A DNA stretch of 64,000 nt from Arenicola marina (Eukaryota; Annelida; Polychaeta; Arenicolidae), in NCBI GenBank assembly GCA_964019135.1, contig OZ025257.1, positions 29,495,260-29,559,259 on the forward strand, given 5' to 3'. The translations under genes were made by a program, and so were the position numbers. This document shows, piece by piece, positions 13,071 through 28,000 of this stretch. How positions within the stretch are numbered: the first letter of the stretch is position 1; each line of letters starts with the position of its first letter. Below the pieces are notes generated by a model. It was not told the DNA's origin. It ran no database searches and worked only from the letters and a program-made list of their open reading frames with translations.

Positions 13071-16000
13071 AAAGGGAGAGAGAGGTCGTTTAACCAATGC
13101 TGTGGTACATCGAATACAAGAGAATAAAAAGAAACATATATGTATACGAAAACACAAATATGTTGCACTACATCCTGATATTAAAGTTGCATGTCGAGCT
13201 CTTTCCCGCCAAAACTAAAGAGGTCAAAATACAAATAAGAATCCGTCCTTGAATCATTCACGACTTCTTTTGTCTATACTCCACACTTGCCAGACTGCCA
13301 AATAGTGTCTCCTAGCCTTGCCCGTTATATCAATTTACCACAAGTTTTCATTTTAGTGGTAAACGTCATCAGTTTGTGTCCTTCGCGATGCTTTGTTATA
13401 AGTAGCAGTACCGCGACCGAGTTCTGTGGTGTCCCGGGATAGACACGTTTGCCACACCATAGCCGAAACGGCGATGTTTATCAGGTTTTTGAATGTATAG
13501 AATAAAACAATCGAGTTTCCTACAAATTTTGATATAAATTTCGCCTGGGCTTAGTTTTGGCGGGAAAGTCCTCGACATGCAACTTTAAGTGGCATTGGTT
13601 GAGGAGAGTCCCATTAAGACATAAGAGTCGCTGGCATGGAACCCACCTTCAAACAAAGAGAAAAAAAAAGAGTTTTATATGATAAGATATGAAAGAAAAA
13701 CGAAACGGAAAATGATTTTTGTTTGGTTTTCTTAATTTGCAAATTATGCCTGTATCTAGTGTTGTGGTGATGTTTGTCGGATATTATTGGAAACATCCAG
13801 GGTTGGAAGAAGTATATGGGAAGTTCATTATTGACATATTTATGGTAAAATGTCCGTTCTTGTAGTTTGTGTATGTCTTTTAATTTAAATTGTGGCAGGG
13901 GCTCCGTGTGCGATTTTATTTTGTCATTCGTTATAAATCTGACGATTTTGCAATTTACTTGGTGACCCCACACAGGATACAATAATATAAATGTGGTATA
14001 AGTAGAAAAGTATAAATGCTGACTAGAATGGAAGAATGTTCTCTAATCTAGAAAGTGCGCCCGTAACCTTATTTATTTTCGCAGCAACTTTATTTAATGG
14101 CTATGCGAGTAAATGTTTATCTGATGAGAGGCCCAGTAAATTAAAGCTTTCAACGTATTTGTTTCAATCGATCAGAAGCTACGGAATAGCAATTTTCCTT
14201 TTGGGGCGTGTGAAATATCATAACTTTAGTATTGGATATATTAAGATACAATTCATTTAATTTTAACCAATCGCTTTACATTTGTTAGTTCCTTATTTAA
14301 TTTCCTGATATTTGGTGCGGTGGTCTCTAAAATGCTGAACAATGCCGTTTCATCTGTGTATACAATAGCCTGAAACAATTTACTGTCGTTTTCTATATCA
14401 TTGACATATATTATAAAGAGATATTAAAATGGACCCTTGCGGAACTCGACGAGAGAGACCCATTTAGGAAGATTTCATGCTGTCAATGCAAACAAATTAA
14501 CCATAATGTTTTAATTTGGTAAGTAGGATGCCGTGGCTAAGAGTATCAAAACCTTGGGAGAGGTCGCAATGGTTCTACTATTGACACAGGCAGTGGTGAG
14601 CAGTACAGGGCTTGCCTGGCAGCATAAGCCATAACTGAAGATAACTTGGACGACCATGTATAAGAGGCTAAATAAATGTAAACAAAACGAGTGCACGAGG
14701 GATGTGTTGTCGCTCACGTTGCCAGGGCAACAGACTGACCTGCTCCACAAAACCGGGCGCCACATGTCCTGGGGTAGGGCACATGGGTGTCCTGCATGCC
14801 AATGATGGAGGGGTGGATGGAGGAGTAGATGAAGTAGCCCGGGGGCTGCATGGTGTAGGGGGACTCGGTCTCTGGACTGCGGCGATCCTCCACCTGAAAT
14901 AAACACATGGGATGACGTCACTACCAATCACGCATTCGTTGAGGCTGTTAGTGAATATTGTCTCATTCGCCATGCGTCAAACGGTACATCGTTATTGCAC
15001 ATTGTAATATTACACTATTTGTCATGTCCACCGGAATATTACTCGCTGGACATGCTCATCCCGTTATTGCAATTTCACATGTTCACTGTACTATTGCACA
15101 AGGCCATTGCAACTGAGATCTGTTGCGACGAGTCTCACCGAGAGCGAGTCGAGGCTGCTGACCAGCTGGCGGAGACAGGGCTCGATGCAGGAACGGTTGA
15201 ACTTGACATGAGTTAGGGCAGTGTCCCTCAGCACCTACAAGGTCAAGTTATATTAGACGTTACGCTCACATCGGTATACTTCGGGGTCTTTCAAGGCCAG
15301 AACAAATTTTTCTTTTACAAACTAAGTCTGTATTACCCAATTATCCATACACTGCGTGAGCAATCTTCCATGACACTGCGGCAGTGGAGCCACCACGCTA
15401 GATCAGCAAAGACACAACTGCAAATGACCTTGATCACTTTGTTCTGCATGTTCTTGTCGATGACCGTGCCCTTGACCAGCATAAAGGTCGGGGCAGCGTT
15501 GTTCGGGTAGCTCTCAGGGAAGGTCATCGTGAGCTTGACTAAGCTTTTCCCAGTGCCCGCAGATACGGTGCAGGTTCTCTTATCCGCGTCCATCTAAAAA
15601 GACACATTTTGTTTCATTTCATTTACAATAGCTGCCAATTTTGTTCTGACGCATACTTTAATTCAGGTTCCCTTATTTAGTTTTGAGAGTTTATATTCTG
15701 ATTGTGTCACACCCCGATATCAACTCAGATGTGTGCAGAAGCACGGCCATAATACGGTACCCTAAATATGATATTTCTGGAAGCATCACTGCCCCTTACA
15801 GAATACTCACGTCTTCAACCGTCACGTTGGACATCTCGAAGTTGACAAGAGTGAACTCCTGTTGCAGTGTCTTCGGCTGTTGCGGTGAGTGCATCTCCTC
15901 CCTCCGGGAGACGAGACTCGCGGATTTGACCGGCGAACCGTTGCCGTTGTCTTTCCCGCCCGAACTTCCATCGAGTTTCCCTTTAAGCATAAACAACGTG

Positions 16001-19000
16001 TATGTTTTATCATAAACCGCCATTGCGTCGCGTCTGCAGGCGTCCCAACGAGCGGGTCGCCGGCGTGTCGTTATGACGGAGGAGATTTAAAGGGTCTTTA
16101 GTGAAAACGTCACGAAGAGCCGAAGTATTGACGGAGGTGATCTAAAGGGTCATTAGTGAAAACGTTACGTAGAGCGGCAGTATTGACCGATGTTATTTAA
16201 AGGGTCATCGGCAAAACGTGACGTAGAGCGGAAGTATTGATCGATGTGATTTAAAGGGTCATCGGTGAAAACGTCACTTAGAGCGGAAGTATTGACCGAT
16301 GTGATTTAAGGGGACATCGGTGAAAACGTCACGTAGAGCGGAAATATTGATCGATGTGATTTAAAGGGTCATCGGTGAAAACGTTACGTAGAGCGGAAGT
16401 ATTGACCGGTGTGGTCTAAAGGGACATCGGTGAAAACGTCACGTAGAGCGGAAGTATTGACCGATGTGATTTAACGGTCATCGGTGAAAACGTCATGTAG
16501 AGCGGAAGTATTGACCGATGTGATTTAAGGGTCATCGGTGAAAACGTCACGAAGAGCCGAAGTATTGACGGAGGTGATCTAAAGGGTCATTAGTGAAAAC
16601 GTTACGTAGAGCGGCAGTATTGACCGATGTTATTTAAAGGGTCATCGGCAAAACGTGACGTAGAGCGGAAGTATTGATCGATGTGATTTAAAGGGTCATC
16701 GGTGAAAACGTCACGAAGAGCCGAAGTATTGACCGAAGTGATTTAAAGGGTCATCGGTGAAAACGTCACGTAGAGCGGAAGTATTGACCGATGTGATTTA
16801 AAGGGACATCGGTGAAAACGTCACGTAGAGCGGAAGTATTGATCGATGTGATTTAAAGGGACATCGGTGAAAACGTCACGTAGAGCGGAAATATTGATCG
16901 ATGTGATTTAAAGGGTCATCGGTGAAAACGTCACGTAGAGCGGAAATATTGATCGATGTGATTTAAAGGGTCACTGGTGAAGACGTTAGAGCGGAATGGT
17001 CGTTAATGAGTCGAACAACTTACCCGTGACGTCATCCCCTGACTTGGCGGGCGGGATATTGACGGGCTGCGAGACCTCGGCGCTGACGTCCCGGCCGGGC
17101 TGCGGTGAGAGGGTGGCGTCGGGCGGGCCGTGGGGGAGGCTCTCGGGTTGGGAGGCGCTCTGCCGAATGCTGTCCGAGTCGGTACTGCGTGCGGCTGTCA
17201 TGACGAGACCAGCGTCATCCCCCTCTCCGGCTTGCTCATTCACCTCCTCACCACACAACTGGCGGGGCGGAAAACAAATAGCCAACATTTTGTTTACTAA
17301 GGAAAACAAGGGTGCGTGGGACAACAGAAAGGTTATTTCACGAATGGGTGTTCGGATGGCTGATAACCGACTACAACAAGTGATTGATGTTAATTACCTT
17401 GGCTTTCAACCATGACGTAATAAAATAAAGGACATGGTAACAATCTGAACGGTGGATTCACATGAACTGTGGTTATTGTACATCACAGGTACGCGACACT
17501 TCCATCACTGCCATTTGACTGTTACACACTTGAATGTGTCCACCGGTGGTTGGGTCCGTCATACATCGTTCAAATCATTACCACGCCATGTATTATCAAT
17601 ATGTCGTGTTTAAAAGCCATCCGTCCTACTTACATACTAAATATATCCCATTGTCCATTTCTCCTGTTTGACCGAAAAAATCAACCTTGATTAACCCCAA
17701 GAAAATAGCACGAAAAGTATTATACCTGAAACATATAGACATACCTTGAGTAGCTGTGGATCAATTTTCCAAAGACGTAAGCTTTGATCTTTTGACCAAG
17801 TAACTAATTCATAATCTGAAGACAAAATTTAATGTGAAACATCATTATAGCAACCCAGCAGGGGCGGAATGTTAACCAAGACAGTCACGTAGATATAAAA
17901 TGGTGACAATATTTTGCGGCCGAAACGCCCCCTGGTTTGAATCGCTCGGGCGCCCTAACCAAGACCCATTGAGGATACCTGAGATCCAAAGCACGATATT
18001 ACACAAGGATAGCTGTAGTCGCTTGGACAGCAAAGACCAAAAACAAAATGGAAATTGCAAACCTTTAAACATTAAACTACTTAAACAACTTCAACCAAGT
18101 GACCGGTTTATTAATCAGGAAAAAAATCTACCAATTCTCCTCAATTTACAAACCCAGCATAGCAATATACTGGGGTGACAGCAGGGGTAATTATCATGAA
18201 GGGGTGACAAGGAACAGCCACATGTGGTCTGCTGACCTTCCCCTTGGCGGCGCCACTGAAACTCGAGCACGACGTCTTGGTGTCCCATGAAGGTGTGGAT
18301 GGGTTGTCGCAGGTCGTTTAGGTGCCACAGGAAGAGGTTGTACTCCCCTCGCCGCAGCTGGGGCACCATAACCGTGGTCAGACTCTTTCCGAAGGGCTTC
18401 AGGGAGAAAACAATCTATCAAGTTGCATTTATGGTCCCAATATCGGATGTTCTTTTACGCATATTGTCTTGGATTCGCGGGAATGATCTTAAAAATAAAC
18501 AGACGGGTGGTAACTAAGGGCGTGTTCGGTTTACCTGAACCCGACGGGAAACCGAAATCGTTTTTGAAACCCGTTTCAACGGTTTCCCATATAAAGGCGA
18601 ACGCATAGTTCCATTTGTTTACAGTTTCAGATTGTATTTTGGCAATGGCCATGTGCTTATGAAGTTATGCCAGCATAAATATGCCGTCTGTTTCATTTTA
18701 ATTAACTATGGTGTATGTGTTGAGCTCTCTCGATAGTTTCACTGTTTCGAGGAAACCGGTTTCGGTTCTTCTCCTGTCGAACAGTCAGTTCGGCAAACCG
18801 GTTTTGGTTTCATGTTAATCGAACGCCCTAAGTAAAGTTTACCGTGGAACAGATACACGGGTTAAATACATCTAGGACGAGAGAGTATATGGCCGCCTCG
18901 GTCAACTGACCAATCAGCAGGCAGTGTGGTAGACCCCTTAAACCCTTGAACACTCCCTTAACGGTGTTATATTAGCAATCCTTAGGTGCTTCCGAGGAGA

Positions 19001-22000
19001 GCATGGGATTATCTATGTACAGTACAGACTACAGTACAGACAGGGGAAGGGGCGGAATGAGCCGCTTCATGTATTACCGTATAGCGGGCCTTCCACACTG
19101 ACTACAGTACAGACAGGGGAAGGGGCGGGATGAGTCGCTTCATGTATTACCGTATAGCGGGCCTTCCACACAGACTACAGTACAGACAGGGAAAGGGGCG
19201 GGATGAGCCGCTTCATGTATTACCGTATAGCGGGCCTTCCACACAGACTACAGTACAGACAGCGGAAGGGGCGGGATGAGCCGCTTCATGTATTACCGTA
19301 TAGCGGGCCTTCCACACCGACTACAGTACAGACAGGGGAAGGGGCGGGATGAGCCGCTTCATGTATTACCGTATAGCGGGCCTTCCACACAGACTACAGT
19401 ACAGACAGGGGAAGGGGCGAGATGAGCCGCTTCATGTATTACCGTATAGCGGGCCTTCCACACAGACTACAGTACAGACAGGGCGTGATGAGCCGCTTCA
19501 TGTATTACCGTATAGCGGGCCTTCCACACCGACTACAGTACAGACAGGGGAAGGGGCGGGATGAGCCGCTTCATGTATTACCGTATAGCGGGCCTTCCAC
19601 ACAGACTACAGTACAGACAGGGGAAGGGGCGGGATGAGCCGCTTCATGTATTATCGTATAGCGGGCCTTCCACACAGACTACAGTACAGACAGGGGAAGG
19701 GGCGGGATGAGCCGCTTCATGTATTACCGTATAGCGGGCCTTCCACACAGACTACAGTACAGACAGGGGAAGGGGCGGGATGAGCCGCTTCATGTATTAC
19801 CGTATAGCGGGCCTTCCACACAGACTACAGTACAGACAGCGGAAGGGGCGGGATGAGCCGCTTCATATATTACCGTATAGCGGGCCTTCCACACAGACTA
19901 CAGTACAGACAGGGGAAGGGGCGGGATGAGCCGCTTCATGTATTACCGTATAGCGGGCCTTCCACACAGACTACAGTACAGACAGGGGAAGGGGCGGGAT
20001 GAGCCGCTTCATGTATTACCGTATAGCGGGCCTTCCACACAGACTACAGTACAGACAGCGGAAGGGGCGGGATGAGCCGCTTCATGTATTACCGTTTAGC
20101 GGGCCTTCCACACAGACTACAGTACAGACAGCGGAAGGGGCGGGATGAGCCGCTTCATGTATTACCGTATAGCGGGCCTTCCACACAGACTACAGTAGAG
20201 ACAGCGGAAGGGGCGGGATGAGCCGCTTCATGTATTACCGTATAGCGGGCCTTCCACACAGACTACAGTACAGGCAGGGGAAGGGGCGGGATGAGCCGCT
20301 TCATGTATTACCGTATAGCGGGCCTTCCACACAGACTAGAGTACAGACAGGGGAAGGGGCGGGATGAGCCGCTTCATGTATTACCGTATAGCGGGCCTTC
20401 CACACAGACTACAGTACAGACAGCGGAAGGGGCGGGATGAGCCGCTTCATGTATTACCGTATAGCGGGCCTTCCACACCGACTACAGTACAGACAGGGGA
20501 AGGGGCGGGATGAGCCGCTTCATGTATTACCGTATAGCGGGCCTTCCACACAGACTACAGTACAGACAGGGGAAGGGGCGGGATGAGCCGCTTCATGTAT
20601 TACCGTATAGCGGGCCGTCCACACAGACTACAGTACAGACAGGGGAAGGGGCGAGATGAGCCGCTTCATGTATTACCGTATAGCGGGCCTTCCACACAGA
20701 CTACAGTACAGACAGGGCGTGATGAGCCGCTTCATGTATTACCGTATAGCGGGCCTTCCACACCGACTACAGTACAGACAGGGGAAGGGGCGGGATGAGC
20801 CGCTTCATGTATTACCGTATAGCGGGCCTTCCACACAGACTACAGTACAGACAGGGGAAGGGGCGGGATGAGCCGCTTCATGTATTATCGTATAGCGGGC
20901 CTTCCACACAGACTACAGTACAGACAGGGGAAGGGGCGGGATGAGCCGCTTCATGTATTACCGTATAGCGGGCCTTCCACACAGACTACAGTACAGACAG
21001 GGGAAGGGGCGGGATGAGCCGCTTCATGTATTACCGTATAGCGGGCCTTCCACACAGACTACAGTACAGACAGGGGAAGGGGCGGGATGAGCCGCTTCAT
21101 ATATTACCGTATAGCGGGCCTTCCACACAGACTACAGTACAGACAGGGGAAGGGGCGGGATGAGCCGCTTCATGTATTACCGTATAGCGGGCCTTCCACA
21201 CAGACTACAGTACAGACAGGGGAAGGGGCGGGATGAGCCGCTTCATGTATTACCGTATAGCGGGCCTTCCACACAGACTACAGTACAGACAGCGGAAGGG
21301 GCGGGATGAGCCGCTTCATGTATTACCGTTTAGCGGGCCTTCCACACAGACTACAGTACAGACAGCGGAAGGGGCGGGATGAGCCGCTTCATGTATTACC
21401 GTATAGCGGGCCTTCCACACAGACTACAGTACAGACAGCGGAAGGGGCGGGATGAGCCGCTTCATGTATTACCGTATAGCGGGCCTTCCACACAGACTAC
21501 AGTACAGACAGGGGAAGGGGCGGGATGAGCCGCTTCATGTATTACCGTATAGCGGGCCTTCCACACAGACTACAGTACAGGCAGGGGAAGGGGCGGGATG
21601 AGCCGCTTCATGTATTACCGTATAGCGGGCCTTCCACACAGACTAGAGTACAGACAGGGGAAGGGGCGGGATGAGCCGCTTCATGTATTACCGTATAGCG
21701 GGCCTTCCACACAGACTACAGTACAGACAGGGGAAGGGGCGAGATGAGCCGCTTCATGTATTACCGTATAGCGGGCCTTCCACACAGACTACAGTACAGA
21801 CAGGAGAAGGGGCGGGATGAGCCGCTTCATGTATTACCGTATAGCGGGCCTTCCACACAGACTACAGTACAGACAGGGGAAGGGGCGAGATGAGCCGCTT
21901 CATGTATTGCCGTATAGCGGGCCTTCCACACAGACTACAGTACAGATAGGAGAAGGGGCGGGATGAGCCGCTTCATGTATTACCGTATAGCGGGCCTTCC

Positions 22001-25000
22001 ACACAGACTACAGTACAGACAGGAGAAGGGGCGGGATGAGCCGCTTCATGTATTACCGTATAGCGGGCCTTCCACACAGACTACAGTACAGACAGGAGAA
22101 GGGGCGGGATGAGCCGCTTCATGTATTACCGTATAGCGGGCCTTCCACACAGACTACAGTACAGACAGCGGAAGGGGCGGGATGAGCCGCTTCATGTATT
22201 ACCGTATAGCGGGCCTTCCACACAGACTACAGTACAGACAGCGGAAGGGGCGGGATGAGCCGCTTCATGTATTACCGTATAGCGGGCCTTCCACACAGAC
22301 TACAGTACAGACAGGGGAAGGGGCGGGATGAGCCGCTTCATGTATTGCCGTATAGCGGGCCTTCCACACAGACTACAGTACAGACAGGGGAAGGGGCGGG
22401 ATGAGCCGCTTCATGTATTACCGTATAGCGGGCCTTGCACACAGACTACAGTACAGACAGGGGAAGGGGCGAGATGAGCCGCTTTATGTATTACCGTATA
22501 GCGGGCCTTCCACACAGACTACAGTACAGACAGGGGAAGGGGCGGGATGGGCCGCTTCATGTATTACCGTATAGCGGGCTATCCACACAGACTACAGTAC
22601 AGACAGGGGAAGGGGCGGGATGAGCCGCTTCATGTATTACCGTATAGCGGGCCTTCCACACAGACTACAGTACAGACAGGGGAAGGGGCGGGATGGGCCG
22701 CTTCATGTATTACCGTATAGCGGGCCTTCCACACAGCTAGACTACAGTACAGACAGGGGAAGGGGCGGGATGAGCCGCTTCATGTATTACCGTATAGCGG
22801 GCCTTCCACACAGACTACAGTACAGACAGCGGAAGGGGCGGGATGAGCCGCTTCATGTATTACCGTATAGCGGGCCTTCCACACCGACTACAGTACAGAC
22901 AGGGGAAGGGGCGGGATGAGCCGCTTCATGTATTACCGTATAGCGGGCCTTCCACACAGACTACAGTACAGACAGGGGAAGGGGCGGGATGAGCCGCTTC
23001 ATGTATTACCGTATAGCGGGCCTTCCACACAGACTACAGTACAGACAGCGGAAGGGGCGGGATGAGCCGCTTCATGTATTACCGTATAGCGGGCCTTCCA
23101 CACCGACTACAGTACAGACAGGGGAAGGGGCGGGATGAGCCGCTTCATGTATTACCGTATAGCGGGCCTTCCACACAGACTACAGTACAGACAGGGGAAG
23201 GGGCGGGATGAGTCGCTTCATGTATTACCGTATAGCGGGCCTTCCACACAGACTACAGTACAGACAGCGGAAGGGGCGGGATGAGCCGCTTCATGTATTA
23301 CCGTATAGCGGGCCTTCCACACCGACTACAGTACAGACAGGGGAAGGGGCGGGATGAGCCGCTTCATGTATTACCGTATAGCGGGCCTTCCACACAGACT
23401 ACAGTAGAGACAGGGGAAGGGGCGGGATGAGCCGCTTCATGTATTACCGTATAGCGGGCCTTCCACACAGACTACAGTACAGACAGGGGAAGGGGCGGGA
23501 TGAGCCGCTTCATGTATTACCGTATAGAGGGCCTTCCACACAGACTACAGTACAGACAGGGGAAGGGGCGGGATGAGCCGCTTCATGTATTACCGTATAG
23601 CGGGCCTTGCACACAGACTACAGTACAGACAGGGGAAGGGGCGAGATGAGCCGCTTCATGTATTACCAGATAGCGGGCCTTCCACACATACTACAGTACA
23701 GACAGGGGAAGGGGCGGGATGAGCCGCTTCATGTATTACCGTATAGCGGGCCTTCTACACAGACTACAGTAAAGACAGGGGAAGGGGCGGGATGAGCCGC
23801 TTCATGTATTACCGTATAGCGGGCCTTCCACACAGACTACAGTACAGACAGCGGAAGGGGCGGGATGAGCCGCTTCATGTATTACCGTATAGAGGGCCTT
23901 CCACACAGACTACAGTACAGAATGGGGAAGGGGCGGGATGAGCCGCTTCATGTATTACCGTATAGCGGGCCTTCCACACAGACTAGAGTACAGACAGGGG
24001 AAGGGGCGGGATGAGCCGCTTCATGTATTACCGTATAGCGGGCCTTCCACACAGACTACAGTACAGACAGGGGAAGGGGCGGGATGAGCCCCTTCATGTA
24101 TTACCGTATAGCGGGCCTTCCACACAGACTACAGTACAGACAGGGGAAGGGGCGGGATGAGCCGCTTCATGTATTACCGTATAGCGGGCCTTCCACACAG
24201 ACTACAGTACAGATAGGGGAAGGGGCGGGATGGGCCGCTTCATGTATTACCGTATAGCGGGCTATCCACACAGACTACAGTACAGACAGGGGAAGGGGCG
24301 GGATGAGCCGCTTCATGTATTACCGTATAGCGGGCCTTCCACACAGACTACAGTACAGACAGAGGAAGGGGCGGGATGGGCCGCTTCATGTATTACCGTG
24401 TAGCGGGCTATCCACACAGACTACAGTACAGACAGCGGAAGGGGCGGGATGAGCCGCTTCATGTATTACCGTATAGCGGGCCTTACACACCGACTACGGT
24501 ACAGACAGGGAAAGGGGCGGGATGAGCCGCTTCATGTATTACCGTATAGCGGGCCTTCCACACAGACTACAGTACAGACAGCGGAAGGGGCGGGATGAGC
24601 CGCTTCATGTATTACCGCATAGCGGGCCTTCCACACCGACTACAGTACAGACAGGGGAAGGGGCGGGATGAGCCGCTTCATGTATTACCGTATAGCGGGC
24701 CTTCCACACAGACTACAGTACAGACAGGGGAAGGGGCGGGATGAGCCGCTTCATGTATTACCGTATAGCGGGCCTTCCACACAGACTACAGTACAGACAG
24801 GGGAAGGGGCGGGATGAGCCGCTTCATGTATTACCGTATAGCGGGCCTTCCACACCGACTACAGTACAGACAGGGGAAGGGGCGGGATGAGCCGCTTCAT
24901 GTATTATCGTATAGCGGGCCTTCCACACAGACTACAGTACAGACAGGGGAAGGGGCGGGATGAGCCGCTTCATGTATTACCGTATAGCGGGCCTTCCACA

Positions 25001-28000
25001 CAGACTACAGTACAGACAGGGGAAGGGGCGGGATGAGCCGCTTCATGTATTATCGTATAGCGGGCCTTCCACACAGACTACAGTACAGACAGCGGAAGGG
25101 GCGGGATGAGTCGCTTCATGTATTACCGTATAGCGGGCCTTCCACACAGACTACAGTACAGACAGGGGAAGGGGCGGGATGAGCCGCTTCATGTATTTCC
25201 GTATAGCGGGCCTTCCACACAGACTACAGTACAGACAGGGGAAGGGGCGGGATGAGCCGCTTCATGTATTACCGTATAGCGGGCCTTCCACACAGACTAC
25301 AGTACAGACAGCGGAAGGGGCGGGATGAGTCGCTTCATGTATTACCGTATAGCGGGCCTTCCACACAGACTACAGTACAGACAGGGGAAGGGGCGGGATG
25401 AGCCGCTTCATGTATTACCGTATAGCGGGCCTTCCACACAGACTACAGTACAGACAGGGGAAGGGGCGGGATGAGCCGCTTCATGTATTACCGTATAGCG
25501 GGCCTTCCACACAGACTACAGTACAGACAGGGCGTGATGAGCCGCTTCATGTATTACCGTATAGCGGGCCTTCCACACCGACTACAGTACAGACAGGGGA
25601 AGGGGCGGGATGAGCCGCTTCATGTATTACCGTATACCGGGCCTTCCACACAGACTACAGTACAGACAGGGGAAGGGGCGGGATGAGCCGCTTCATGTAT
25701 TATCGTATAGCGGGCCTTCCACACAGACTACCGTACAGACAGGGGAAGGGGCGGGATGAGCCGCTTCATGTATTACCGTATAGCGGGCCTTCCACACAGA
25801 CTACAGTACAGACAGGGGAAGGAGCGGGATGAGCCGCTTCATGTATTACCGTATAGCGGGCCTTCCACACAGACTACAGTACAGACAGCGGAAGGGGCGG
25901 GATGAGCCGCTTCATGTATTACCGTATAGCGGGCCTTCCACACAGACTACAGTACAGACAGGGGAAGGGGCGGGATGAGCCGCTTCATGTATTATCGTAT
26001 AGCGGGCCTTCCACACAGACTACAGTACAGACAGGGGAAGGGGCGGGATGAGCCGCTTCGTGTATTACCGTATAGCGGGCCTTCCACACAGACTACAGTA
26101 CAGACAGCGGAAGGGGCGGGATGAGCCGCTTCCTGTATTACCGTATAGCGGGCCTTCCACACAGACTACAGTACAGACAGCGGAAGGGGCGGGATGAGCC
26201 GCTTCATGTATTACCGTATAGCGGGCCTTCCACACAGACTACAGTACAGACAGCGGAAGGGGCGGGATGAGCCGCTTCATGTATTACCGTATAGCGGGCC
26301 TTCCACACAGACTACAGTACAGACAGGGGAAGGGGCGGGATGAGCCGCTTCATGTATTACCTTATAGCGGGCCTTCCACACAGACTACAGTACAGACAGC
26401 GGAAGGGGCGGGATGAGCCGCTTCATGTATTACCGTATAGCGGGCCTTCCACACAGACTACAGTACAGACAGGGGAAGGGGCGGGATGAGCCGCTTCATG
26501 TATTACCGTATAGCGGGCCTTCCACACAGACTACAGTACAGACAGCGGAAGGGGCGGGATGAGCCGCTTCATGTATTACCGTTTAGCGGGCCTTCCACAC
26601 AGACTACAGTACAGACAGCGGAAGGGGCGGGATGAGCCGCTTCATGTATTACCGTATAGCGGGCCTTCCACACAGACTACAGTACAGACAGCGGAAGGGG
26701 CGGGATGAGCCGCTTCATGTATTACCGTATAGCGGGCCTTCCACACAGACTACAGTACAGACAGGGGAAGGGGCGGGATGAGCCGCTTCATGTATTACCG
26801 TATAGCGGGCCTTCCACACAGACTACAGTACAGACAGCGGAAGGGGCGGGATGAGCCGCTTCATGTATTACCGTATAGCGGGCCTTCCACACAGACTACA
26901 GTACAGACAGCGGAAGGGGCGGGATGAGCCGCTTCATGTATTACCGTATAGCGGGCCTTCCACACAGACTACAGTACAGACAGCGGAAGGGGCGGGATGA
27001 GCCGCTTCATGTATTACCGTATAGCGGGCCTTCCACACAGACTACAGTACAGACAGCGGAAGGGGCGGGATGAGCCGCTTCATGTATTACCGTATAGCGG
27101 GCCTTCCACACAGACTACAGTACAGACAGGGGAAGGGGCGGGATGAGCCGCTTCATGTATTACCGTATAGCGGGCCTTCCACACAGACTACAGTACAGAC
27201 AGCGGAAGGGGCGGGATGAGCCGCTTCATGTATTACCGTATAGCGGGCCTTCCACACAGACTACAGTACAGACAGGGGAAGGGGCGGGATGAGCCGCTTC
27301 ATGTATTACCGTATAGCGGGCCTTCCACACAGACTACAGTACAGACAGGGGAAGGGGCGGGATGAGCCGCTTCATGTATTACCGTATAGCGGGCCTTCCA
27401 CACAGACTACAGTACAGACAGGGGAAGGGGCGGGATGAGCCGCTTCATGTATTACCGTATAGCGGGCCTTCCACACAGACTACAGTACAGACAGGGGAAG
27501 GGGCGGAATGAGCCGCTTCATGTATTACCGTATAGCGGGCCTTCCACACAGACTACAGTACAGACAGGGGAAGGGGCGGGATGAGCCGCTTCATGTATTA
27601 CCGTATAGCGGGCCTTCCACACAGACTACAGTACAGACAGCGGAAGGGGCGGGATGAGCCGCTTCATGTATTACCGTATAGAGGGCCTTCCACACAGACT
27701 ACAGTACAGACAGGGGAAGGGGCGGGATGAGCCGCTTCATGTATTACCGTATAGCGGGCCTTCCACACAGACTACAGTACAGACAGCGGAAGGGGCGGGA
27801 TGAGTCGCTTCATGTATTACCGTATAGCGGGCCTTCCACACAGACTACAGTACAGACAGGGGAAGGGGCGGGATGAGCCGCTTCATGTATTACCGTATAG
27901 CGGGCCTTCCACACAGACTACAGTACAGACAGGGGAAGGGGCGGGATGAGCCGCTTCATGTATTACCGTATAGCGGGCCTTCCACACAGACTACAGTACA

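Noticed and set aside
14036..14260. 74-codon plus-strand open frame
   Set aside because: It is antisense to the reverse-transcriptase relic and has no homologue I recognise.
17880..17970. Possible second tRNA-SINE (gattcaaacc B-box-like)
   Set aside because: No matching A box at the right distance.
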